From contig NZ_SDOZ01000003.1 of NCBI RefSeq assembly GCF_004134775.1, positions 171,218-235,217 of the forward strand: DNA of 64,000 bases. The letters run 5' to 3'. Of the stretch, positions 50,953 through 58,337 are shown one piece after another. The position numbers and the translations under genes were made by a program. How positions within the stretch are numbered: the first letter of the stretch is position 1; every line of letters starts with the position of its first letter. The notes below the pieces were generated by a model, which worked only from the letters and a program-made list of their open reading frames with translations, searched no databases and had not been told where the DNA came from. This stretch comes from Candidatus Borkfalkia ceftriaxoniphila (GTDB lineage Bacteria; Bacillota; Clostridia; Christensenellales; Borkfalkiaceae).

Positions 50953-52149
50953 TTACCTTTGCTGCGCCTGTCCGCGGCGGGAAGGCCGCGGCTGCGGTAC
51001 TTTCGGCGGCGAGTTGACGAATACGGTCATGGGAAATTCGTTTTCTTCGACGACTTTCAATTTTTTGCCGATGAGTTTTTCGATATCGGCAAGGTATTCC
51101 TTCTCGTCGAAATCGCAAAGCGACACCGCGGTGCCGCGCTTACCCGCGCGCCCCGTACGGCCGATCCTGTGCACGTAGGTCTCGGGAATGTTCGGAAGTT
51201 CGAAATTGACGACGGAGGGCAGATCCTCGATGTCGATGCCTCGCGCCGCGATATCGGTGGCGACGAGCACGCGGATCTTTCCCCTTTTGAAACTGTCGAG
51301 CGCGTTCTGCCGCGCGCCCTGCGATTTGTCGCCGTGAATGGCGAGCGCCTCGATCTTTGCGGCTTTGAGTTTGCGGCATAGTTTGTCCGCACCGTATTTC
51401 GTGCGCGTAAAGACGAGCGTGGAGCCCGCGATCGCGCCGTTTTGCAGAAGAGAAACGAGAAGATCTATCTTGCTCGCCTTATCTGTAAAATAGACCAGTT
51501 GTTCCGTCAGTTCCACCGTGGAAGAAACGGGCGTGACTGCCACATCGACGGGATTGACGAGCAACGATTTTGCAAGTTTTACGATTTCGGGCGGCAGCGT
51601 GGCGGTAAAAAACATGGTCTGACGACGGCGCGGGAGAAGCGCGATCACTTTTTTCACGTCGTGAATAAAGCCCATATCCAGCATTCTGTCCGCCTCGTCG
51701 AGCACGAAAAATTCCAGTCCGCTTAAGTCGGCGAGCCCCTGCGCATGCAGATCCAGAAGCCGCCCGGGGGTGGCGACGAGCACGTCTACGCCCCTTTTCA
51801 AAAGTTCTATCTGTTTTTGCTGGGAAACGCCGCCCATCACCACGCCGCAGCGGTACGGCAGATATTTTCCGTAAGTCTGAAAAGACTCCTCGATCTGCAA
51901 TGCCAGTTCGCGCGTGGGCGTGAGAACGAGCGCGCGGATACGGTTTTGCGGTTTCCCGTTTAAGTTATTGAGAATGGGCAAAGCGAACGCCGCCGTCTTT
52001 CCCGTCCCCGTCTGGGCGCAGCCCAATACGTCGCGGCCGTCGAGCGCGGGCGGTATCGCCTTTTCCTGTATGGGCGAAGGCGTTTCGTACCCCGCCGCTT
52101 TGACGGCTTTCAAGATCCTGCCGTCGAGTTTCAGTTCGTTAAAATTCAA
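50953..52149 (-). CDS. DEAD-box ATP-dependent RNA helicase
   Basis: The 398-residue helicase unwinds RNA duplexes during cold adaptation, ribosome assembly or decay. The motifs run in order: Q motif TPSPIQEKAIP (about 23-33), Walker A AQTGTGKT, PTRELA, DEAD in VLDEADRMLDMGF, SAT-equivalent TATLPPE, then TDIAARGIDIE and HRIGRTGRAG in domain 2. Only a short basic tail follows, as in RhlE-like proteins. The start is TTG at 52149 behind AAGGAAG, in place of ATG. A consensus promoter lies just upstream. Confidence 0.95.
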   Translation of the reverse strand: MNFNELKLDGRILKAVKAAGYETPSPIQEKAIPPALDGRDVLGCAQTGTGKTAAFALPILNNLNGKPQNRIRALVLTPTRELALQIEESFQTYGKYLPYRCGVVMGGVSQQKQIELLKRGVDVLVATPGRLLDLHAQGLADLSGLEFFVLDEADRMLDMGFIHDVKKVIALLPRRRQTMFFTATLPPEIVKLAKSLLVNPVDVAVTPVSSTVELTEQLVYFTDKASKIDLLVSLLQNGAIAGSTLVFTRTKYGADKLCRKLKAAKIEALAIHGDKSQGARQNALDSFKRGKIRVLVATDIAARGIDIEDLPSVVNFELPNIPETYVHRIGRTGRAGKRGTAVSLCDFDEKEYLADIEKLIGKKLKVVEENEFPMTVFVNSPPKVPQPRPSRRGQAQQR

Positions 52150-52179
52150 TGTTTTTCTTCCTTATAAGCAACTTTTTCT

Positions 52180-52208
52180 ATTATACCACATCCGGCGGAA
52201 TTTTACAA
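52180..52208 (-). promoter_or_regulatory. Promoter of the DEAD-box helicase gene
   Basis: TTGTAA (52203-52208) and TATAAT (52180-52185) on the minus strand with a 17-base spacer. Confidence 0.7.
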
Positions 52209-52243
52209 TCAATGCGCCGTGTTTTTTTATAGTTTATAGTCCC

Positions 52244-52272
52244 TTTACATTTGCAAAAATCCGTGTTATAAT
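52244..52272 (+). promoter_or_regulatory. Promoter of the yitT-like gene
   Basis: TTTACA (52244-52249) and TATAAT (52267-52272) with a 17-base spacer. Confidence 0.8.
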
Positions 52273-52295
52273 GGATTTCGCTGAAAGGAGATAAT

Positions 52296-53180
52296 ATGAT
52301 CGACAGACAGAAAATTATCAAAGGCGTCGTGCGTTACGTCGCCATCACGATCGGATGCCTATGCCTGGCGGCGGGCATCGCACTCTTTCTCAACCCGAAC
52401 AACATTTCCACGGGCGGCATTTCGGGTATCGCCATCATCCTCAATAAATTTATTCCCGTGAGCACGGGTCTTCTGATTTTGATCCTGAATATTCCGCTTT
52501 TGATCATCGGTCTCATCGTGTTCGGAAAAGATTTTCTGTTTTCTACGGTCTACGCGACCGTCGTCTTATCACTCGCGACCGATCTGATCACCTTTCTCGG
52601 CACGAAGTTCGGCATCGTGCCCCTCACAAACGATCTGTTTTTGGCAGCGATCTTCGGCGGCATTCTGTCCGCGCTCGGCATCGGAACCGTGTTCCGTTTC
52701 AAGGGCACGACGGGCGGACTGGATATCGTCGTCATGCTCATTCATAAAAAATATCGCTATCTGGGCGTCGGTTCGATCTTCCTCATCGCGGATTTTCTCA
52801 TCGCGGGCATTACCGCCATCGTATTCAAGAACCTTGAATTCGGCCTGTACGCCTGCGTCAGCGTCATCGTGTACAGCGTATTGATGGATCGCATCGTCTA
52901 CGGCGGCAACGGCGCAAAGTTTATCTATATCGTCAGCGACAATCCCGAAAAGATCACTGCGCGCATTTTATCCGAATTGGAGATAGGCGTGACCTACGTC
53001 GAAGGAGTGGGCGCCTATACGAGCAAGAACAAACAGATCATCATGTGCGTCGTCAAAAAGCATCTCTACCCTAACCTGCGCGACATCGTGCGCGACGAAG
53101 ATCCCGAAGCCTTTATGATCGTGAGCGCCGCGCAGGACGTTTACGGTTTGGGATATCGCAGTCATCACGAAGAACTGTAA
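52296..53180 (+). CDS. YitT-family membrane protein with DUF2179 domain
   Basis: The 294-residue protein has five or six helices (about 12-205), with the family motif FLNPNNISTGGISGIAIIL near residue 30 and GTVFRFKGTTGGLDIV near 130. A soluble C-terminal DUF2179 domain (about 220-285) has a PII-like fold in known structures. The function is not established. An AAAGGAG site precedes the ATG. The MGMT gene follows 14 bases later, so the two form an operon. Confidence 0.9.
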   Translation: MIDRQKIIKGVVRYVAITIGCLCLAAGIALFLNPNNISTGGISGIAIILNKFIPVSTGLLILILNIPLLIIGLIVFGKDFLFSTVYATVVLSLATDLITFLGTKFGIVPLTNDLFLAAIFGGILSALGIGTVFRFKGTTGGLDIVVMLIHKKYRYLGVGSIFLIADFLIAGITAIVFKNLEFGLYACVSVIVYSVLMDRIVYGGNGAKFIYIVSDNPEKITARILSELEIGVTYVEGVGAYTSKNKQIIMCVVKKHLYPNLRDIVRDEDPEAFMIVSAAQDVYGLGYRSHHEEL

Positions 53181-53194
53181 AATCAAGGAGGAAA

Positions 53195-53692
53195 ATGCAG
53201 TACACACATAAGTATTCGTCGCCCCTGGGCGCGATCACGACGGCAAGCGACGGGCAAAATCTCACGGGGCTCTGGTTCGACGGACAAAAGTATTTCGGCC
53301 GCACGCTGGAAAAAGAACACGAAGAAAAATTTTTGTCCGTATTCGAATGTACGGACGCATGGCTTGATATGTATTTTTCGGGAAAAAAACCCGATTTTAC
53401 GCCGCCCCTCTCTCTTTCGGGTTCCCCCTTCCGTCAAAGGGTTTGGGAAATTTTGCTTGCGATCCCCTACGGGAAAACGACGACCTACGGCGCGATCGCC
53501 GCGCAGATCGCCGCGGAAACGGGACTTTCGCATATGTCCGCACAAGCGGTAGGCGGCGCCGTGGGGCACAATCCGATATCCGTCATCGTACCCTGCCACC
53601 GCGTGCTCGGCAGCGACGGAAGCCTGACGGGATACGCAGGCGGGACCGATAAAAAAATACGCCTTCTGCAATTGGAAGGCGTTCGGATTTAA
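53195..53692 (+). CDS. ogt: Methylated-DNA--protein-cysteine methyltransferase
   Basis: The 165-residue suicide repair protein transfers the alkyl group of O6-alkylguanine to its own cysteine. The active-site block reads VGHNPISVIVPCHRVLG with the reactive Cys, and the DNA-binding HTH is GKTTTYGAIAAQIA just before it. The N-terminal domain is short, as in Ogt. The AAGGAGG site is 6 bases before the ATG. It ends at a terminator overlapping its stop region. Confidence 0.95.
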   Translation: MQYTHKYSSPLGAITTASDGQNLTGLWFDGQKYFGRTLEKEHEEKFLSVFECTDAWLDMYFSGKKPDFTPPLSLSGSPFRQRVWEILLAIPYGKTTTYGAIAAQIAAETGLSHMSAQAVGGAVGHNPISVIVPCHRVLGSDGSLTGYAGGTDKKIRLLQLEGVRI

Positions 53693-53725
53693 AAAGGCTT
53701 CCTGCAATGCAGGAAGCCTTTTTTT
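53691..53725. terminator. Bidirectional terminator between ogt and pnp
   Basis: AAAAAGGCTTCCTGC and its exact complement with a three-base loop; T runs on both strands. Confidence 0.93.
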
Positions 53726-53727
53726 AT

Positions 53728-55827
53728 TTACGCTTCGATTTTTTCCAGAAGTTTCAGATCGATGCCCTTTTCGCCGATCTTGATGATCTCGACTTTCACC
53801 ATATCGCCGATATTCAGAACGTCTTCCACCTGGTTGATGCGCTTGTCGCTCATCTTGGAAATGTGGACCATACCGTCCTTTCCGGGAGCGAGTTCGACGA
53901 ACGCGCCCACTTTGGAAAGCACGCGGACGACCGAACCGATGAACATATCGCCCACTTCGGGATCTCGCGCGATGGAAAGAATGATCGCTTTGGCGCGCTC
54001 CGCGTTGTCGGTATTTTCGCCGTAGGTCGCGATACAGACTTTGCCGTCGTCGTCGATATCGATCTTGACGTTGGTCTCCTCGATGATCTTGTTGATGACT
54101 TTGCCGCCGCTGCCGATGACTTCGCGTATCTTTTCGGGATCGATGTTAAAGGAAATGATCTTGGGCGCGTACTTGGAAAGTTCCTTTTTGGGTTCGGGCA
54201 GAACTTCGAGCATTTTGCCGAGAATGAACTTTCTGCCCTCGTTCGCCTGTTTGATCGCCGTGCGCAAAATATTTTCGTCGATGCCTTTGATCTTGATATC
54301 CATCTGAATGGCGGTGATGCCCTTTTCCGTACCCGCAACCTTGAAATCCATGTCGCCGAGGAAATCTTCCAGTCCCTGGATATCGGTCATGATGGCGACT
54401 TTGCCGCTTTCGGGGTCTTTGATCAGCCCCATGGCGCAGCCCGCGACGGGCGCTTTGATGGGAACGCCCGCATCCATCAGCGCCAGCGTGGAACCGCAGA
54501 CGCTCGCCTGCGAGGTGGAGCCGTTGGAACTCATGACCTCGGACACCATGCGGATGGCGTACGGGAATTCGACTTCGTTCGGAATGACGGGTTCGAGCGC
54601 GCGCTCGGCAAGAGCGCCGTGGCCGATCTCTCTGCGGCCGGGGCTTCTCAGGCCTTTCGCTTCGCCCGTGGAATATCCGGGGAAATTATACTGGTGCATA
54701 TAGCGCTTGGAAACTTCGTCGTCCAGGCCGTCGAGTTTCTGCACCTCGCTCAGCGTGCCGAGCGTGCAGGTGGTCAAAACCTGCGTCTGACCTCTGGTAA
54801 ACACGCCCGTGCCGTGCACTCTGGGAAGAACGCCGTGCTCGCACCAGATCTTGCGGATCTCTTTGAGCGAGCGCCCGTCGGGACGGATGCCCTTTTCCAG
54901 GATCTTGGCGCGCACTTTTTCTTTGGTCAGATAATAGAGGCTGTCCTTGATCTCGCGGGTCTTGTCGCCGTACACGTCGGCAAAATGCGCCAGCACGTCG
55001 GCCTCCACTTCGTTCTGTTTTTCTTCGCGCGCCTGACGGTCGTACTCCTCCAGAGCCTTGTCCAATTTAGCGGAAGCGTATTCGCGCACCGCCGCGTCCA
55101 GATCTTCGGGAACGTGGTACAGGTTCATTTCACGCTTGGGTTTGCCGATCTCTTTCTGAATTTTTTCAATGAACGCGCACTGTTTTTTGATCTCTTCGTG
55201 ACCGAACAGGATCGCGCCGACCATCTCTTCGTCGGAGATCTCTTTCGCGCCCGCTTCGACCATCATGATGGCGTCCTTGGTGCCCGAAAGCCCGAGGGAA
55301 AGGGTGCTCTTCTCGCGCTGCGCGTTGTCGGGATTGATGACGAATTCGCCGTCTACGAGCCCTACCTGCACGGAACCCGTAGGGCCCGCCCAGGGAATAT
55401 CCGAAATGCTCAGAGCGATGGAACTTCCGAGCATAGCGAACGGCTCGGGAGGAACGTTCGTATCGACGGAAAGCGCGGTGGCGATGACCACCACGTCGTT
55501 ATACAGCCCCTTGGGGAACAGAGGGCGGATGGGACGGTCGATCAGGCGGGAAATCAGGATGCCTTTATCGCTCGCTCTGCCTTCGCGTTTTTTGAAACCG
55601 CCGGGAATTTTGCCTACCGCATACATTTTCTCTTCGAAATCGACCTGCAAAGGGAAGAAGTCCATGCCCTCTCTGGGCGTTTCGGACATCGTCACGTTGA
55701 CCATCACGACCGTATCGCCGCAGCGGACCACGCACGAACCGTTAGCCTGTTCCGCGTATTTGCCCGTTTCGACGAGTACTTTTCTTCCGCCGATCTCGGT
55801 TTCGAATACTTTGAAATTCTGTGTCAT
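53728..55827 (-). CDS. pnp: Polynucleotide phosphorylase
   Basis: The 699-residue exoribonuclease degrades RNA 3' to 5' with phosphate. Two RNase PH domains (about 10-225 and 310-545) flank a helical domain; the catalytic block IMTDIQGLEDFLGDMDFKVAGT is in the second. A KH domain (IREVIGSGGKVINKII, near 570) and an S1 domain (from about 620) complete it. ATG 55827 follows AAGGAG. It lies 91 bases after rpsO, the order seen in many bacteria. Confidence 0.97.
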   Translation of the reverse strand: MTQNFKVFETEIGGRKVLVETGKYAEQANGSCVVRCGDTVVMVNVTMSETPREGMDFFPLQVDFEEKMYAVGKIPGGFKKREGRASDKGILISRLIDRPIRPLFPKGLYNDVVVIATALSVDTNVPPEPFAMLGSSIALSISDIPWAGPTGSVQVGLVDGEFVINPDNAQREKSTLSLGLSGTKDAIMMVEAGAKEISDEEMVGAILFGHEEIKKQCAFIEKIQKEIGKPKREMNLYHVPEDLDAAVREYASAKLDKALEEYDRQAREEKQNEVEADVLAHFADVYGDKTREIKDSLYYLTKEKVRAKILEKGIRPDGRSLKEIRKIWCEHGVLPRVHGTGVFTRGQTQVLTTCTLGTLSEVQKLDGLDDEVSKRYMHQYNFPGYSTGEAKGLRSPGRREIGHGALAERALEPVIPNEVEFPYAIRMVSEVMSSNGSTSQASVCGSTLALMDAGVPIKAPVAGCAMGLIKDPESGKVAIMTDIQGLEDFLGDMDFKVAGTEKGITAIQMDIKIKGIDENILRTAIKQANEGRKFILGKMLEVLPEPKKELSKYAPKIISFNIDPEKIREVIGSGGKVINKIIEETNVKIDIDDDGKVCIATYGENTDNAERAKAIILSIARDPEVGDMFIGSVVRVLSKVGAFVELAPGKDGMVHISKMSDKRINQVEDVLNIGDMVKVEIIKIGEKGIDLKLLEKIEA

Positions 55828-55882
55828 TTTACTCTCCTTGATTGTTCTTTGCGAGGACACCGAAACATCCCCATTACTTGAT

Positions 55883-55910
55883 AAAAGGGCCGAGCACCTG
55901 CCCCGCCCTT
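55883..55910 (-). terminator. Weak hairpin between rpsO and pnp
   Basis: AAGGGC pairs with GCCCTT around a GC-rich loop of about 15 bases, followed by TTTTATC on the minus strand. It could attenuate read-through into pnp or be an RNA-processing site. Confidence 0.45.
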
Positions 55911-55918
55911 ATTATTAC

Positions 55919-56182
55919 TTATTTTCTCAGATCCAAACGGGCAACGATCTCTCTGTATCTTTCGATGTCCTTGGATTTGATGTAGTCCAAAAGTCCGCGT
56001 CTCTGTCCGACCATTTTCAAAAGGCCGCGGCGGGAATGGTTATCCTGCGGATTCGCCTTCAAATGCCCGTTGAGGTGGTTGATACGCTCCGTCAGAAGCG
56101 CGATCTGCACTTCGGAAGACCCCGTGTCGCCGTCGTGTCTCTTGTACTCGTTGATGATGCTTGTCTTTTTTTCCTTATCCAT
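55919..56182 (-). CDS. rpsO: 30S ribosomal protein S15
   Basis: The 87-residue helical ribosomal protein binds 16S rRNA and helps assemble the platform. The conserved blocks are [22 protein letters not shown] (about 15-36), [21 protein letters not shown] and the C-terminal basic segment. Length is standard. A TGGAGGA site precedes the ATG. The leader upstream folds and may mediate autoregulation. Confidence 0.98.
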   Translation of the reverse strand: MDKEKKTSIINEYKRHDGDTGSSEVQIALLTERINHLNGHLKANPQDNHSRRGLLKMVGQRRGLLDYIKSKDIERYREIVARLDLRK

Positions 56183-56216
56183 TCTTGTTTATCCTCCATG
56201 GATTTTTATTCACGCG

Positions 56217-56254
56217 ATACAAAGTCCGGCGAGGAGAACCGCACGGCTTTGTAT
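56217..56254 (-). promoter_or_regulatory. Folded leader of rpsO, candidate S15 autoregulatory RNA
   Basis: In the transcribed leader ATACAAAG and CTTTGTAT (8 bases, perfect) close a stem that continues with CCG/CGG around a loop of about 14 bases. It lies between the promoter and the ribosome site. S15 represses its own mRNA in several bacteria through structured leaders, so the same is plausible here. Confidence 0.45.
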
Positions 56255-56267
56255 GCGCATCGTGATA

Positions 56268-56296
56268 ATTTTACCATATTCCGCTCGGAATGTAAA
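56268..56296 (-). promoter_or_regulatory. Promoter of rpsO
   Basis: TTTACA (56291-56296) and TAAAAT (56268-56273) on the minus strand with a 17-base spacer. Confidence 0.8.
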
Positions 56297-56300
56297 CTGT

Positions 56301-57671
56301 TTAAAGGTATAATTTACGCTTTTCTTCGAGAATCGCGTCCGTCTTGCCGATATACGTTTTCAGATCTTTGGGCGCGCCGTACCGTTCGATGCGGCCTTCG
56401 CCGAATATCACCTTTTTACTCACGGCGTTTGCGCCGCACGCAACGTTATCGGTGATCTCTTCCATGATATCCACGTTGTAGACGCATTCCGTCCCCTTTC
56501 TGCACCAGCCCGTATTTTCGCAGTTTCCCGCCATATATTTCTGTCGGTACAGATAGTAAGGAAGATATCCCGCCCCGTACAACTTTTCGCGGGAATATGC
56601 GATCATGTTGCCGATGTCCTCCACTTCCAGCCGCGACTCGCTCTCTTTGAGTTTGGCGCCCTTTTTCAGGCACAGCGTGTGCACGGTGATATTTTCGGGG
56701 GAAAGGCGCACGGCCTCGTCGATGCTGTACGAAAATTCCGCGAGCGTTTCGCCCGTAAGTCCCGCAATGAGATCGAAGTTGACGAGAAACCCGAATTTCG
56801 TACTCATCTCATAGGCGCGGTAAATGTCCGCCGCGGTGTGCCTGCGGCCGATGGCGGCGAGCGTCCTGTCGTTGAAACTCTGCGGATTGACGCAGATGCG
56901 CGTGACGCCGTAATCTTTTAAAAGGGAAAGTTTTTCTTCGCCGAAAACGTCGGGGCGCCCCGCTTCCACGGTAAATTCGACGTCCGAAGGAACGAGCGCG
57001 CGGACGGCTTTCAAAATCGGTTCCAGTTCCTTTACAGAAAGCACGAGAGGCGTTCCCCCGCCCACGTAAGCGCTCTTATAGCGCAGCGGAAATTCTCTGC
57101 ACGCAGCGATCTCTCTTTCGAGCGCGCGCAGATAATCGGGCAGAAATTTTTCGGTGGCGCGGATATCGGCGGTGATGAAAGAACAGTACGTGCACTTGGA
57201 TGGGCAGAACGGGATGCCCACGTACAGATCCGCGTCGCCCTCGCGTTTTTGATAGATGCCCTCCTGTTCGCAGAGGATATCCTCGACGATCGAAATATTT
57301 TCCTCGGAAACGCCGAACTTTTCAAAGAGCGCGCGAAAATCGCGCCCCGCCTCCCGTTCGGCGTAGGCGAGTTTCGTGGGACGGATCCCCGTCAGAGAGC
57401 CCCACGGCATCTTTTTCCCGTAAACAGCGGAGAGCACCTCGTAGAGCGCGAGTTTTGCGAAACGCTTTGCGTAACGTTTGAATTCAAGTTCGTTCGCGGG
57501 CGCGTACGTTTCGGTAAAATCGTATTCTTTGCCGTCTATGATCACGGTGTTGATAAAGTGGTTTTCGGCGTAGAGAAAGTTATGAAAAATATCCGCCTGC
57601 AAGCCCCCATCGAAAAGGCGCGCAACGTCCGTCAGTTCGTTTTTCAAAAATTCCGCATTGGTGTTCAGCAT
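56301..57671 (-). CDS. hemZ: HemZ-like radical SAM protein (coproporphyrinogen dehydrogenase family)
   Basis: The 456-residue radical SAM enzyme has the cluster motif CPSKCTYCSF (near residue 155), preceded by YVGIPF, and the SAM-binding GGGTP near 200. The first 140 residues form the extra N-terminal domain typical of HemZ and absent from HemN/HemW. Late cysteines (GNCENTGWCRKGTECVYN) are also seen in the family. ATG 57671 is 4 bases after the MBL gene with only a weak ribosome site, so translation may be coupled. The name comes from haem synthesis in Bacillus; the true reaction in anaerobes is uncertain. Confidence 0.88.
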   Translation of the reverse strand: MLNTNAEFLKNELTDVARLFDGGLQADIFHNFLYAENHFINTVIIDGKEYDFTETYAPANELEFKRYAKRFAKLALYEVLSAVYGKKMPWGSLTGIRPTKLAYAEREAGRDFRALFEKFGVSEENISIVEDILCEQEGIYQKREGDADLYVGIPFCPSKCTYCSFITADIRATEKFLPDYLRALEREIAACREFPLRYKSAYVGGGTPLVLSVKELEPILKAVRALVPSDVEFTVEAGRPDVFGEEKLSLLKDYGVTRICVNPQSFNDRTLAAIGRRHTAADIYRAYEMSTKFGFLVNFDLIAGLTGETLAEFSYSIDEAVRLSPENITVHTLCLKKGAKLKESESRLEVEDIGNMIAYSREKLYGAGYLPYYLYRQKYMAGNCENTGWCRKGTECVYNVDIMEEITDNVACGANAVSKKVIFGEGRIERYGAPKDLKTYIGKTDAILEEKRKLYL

Positions 57672-57675
57672 GGCT

Positions 57676-58281
57676 TTATCGGATAAGAGAATTGTATTGT
57701 TTTTCGTGCGCAAGCGTGGTTTCTTCCTCGTGACCGGGGAATACGCGGCGATCGCCCGAAAGGGTGAAAAGTTTTTCTTTTATGCTGCGGATCAGTTGCG
57801 CCGCGTTGCCCGTGGGAAAGTCCGTACGGCCGACGCTCTCGAAAAACAGGGTGTCGCCCGTAAAGAGATTTTCGCCCGACAGAAAGCAGACGCCGCCCGC
57901 TGTATGCCCCGGCGTTGCGATGACGGAAATTTCCATGCCGCAAAGGGAGAGCGCGTCGCCGTCCTCAAAGGTAAAGGAAACGGGAAATTCGGGCGAAGCC
58001 GCGCCGAATTCAAAAGCGAGATTTGCTTTCGATTGCAAGAGCGGAAGTTCGCTTTTCGCCGCGCCGATCTTCACGCCCTTTGCGGCGAGCGCGGGACAGC
58101 CCGCGATGTGATCGAAATGCCCGTGCGTCAACAGCACGTATTCGATTTTCAGCCCCTTGGAAAGGGCGTAGTCCCACACCTCTTCGCCGCCGCAGTCGAT
58201 CGCGACCGCGGTCTTGTCGTCTTCGGTCAAAAGATACGTGTTTGCGCCCATCGGGCCTGCGGGTTTGGTATAGATCTTCAT
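57676..58281 (-). CDS. MBL-fold metallo-hydrolase, glyoxalase II-like
   Basis: The 201-residue hydrolase has the two-metal motif THGHFDH (near residue 52), TPGHTAGG (near 127), the bridging Asp in FTGDTLF (near 142) and a late His in FPGHEEET. The short form without the glyoxalase II C-terminal domain resembles YcbL-type enzymes that act on thioesters. ATG 58281 follows GAGG 8 bases upstream. It is regularly found between relA and hemZ in Clostridia. Confidence 0.9.
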   Translation of the reverse strand: MKIYTKPAGPMGANTYLLTEDDKTAVAIDCGGEEVWDYALSKGLKIEYVLLTHGHFDHIAGCPALAAKGVKIGAAKSELPLLQSKANLAFEFGAASPEFPVSFTFEDGDALSLCGMEISVIATPGHTAGGVCFLSGENLFTGDTLFFESVGRTDFPTGNAAQLIRSIKEKLFTLSGDRRVFPGHEEETTLAHEKQYNSLIR

Positions 58282-58337
58282 ATTCAAAACCTCAAAAAAC
58301 GCGAATTATGTCACGCATAGTACTTGATTTAATGCGA

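Noticed and set aside
53707..55881. Long open frame on the plus strand across pnp (over 700 codons)
   Set aside because: It is antisense to a complete, motif-rich PNPase gene, has no ribosome site and encodes a Phe/Asp/His-biased product, as expected from codon-phase effects.
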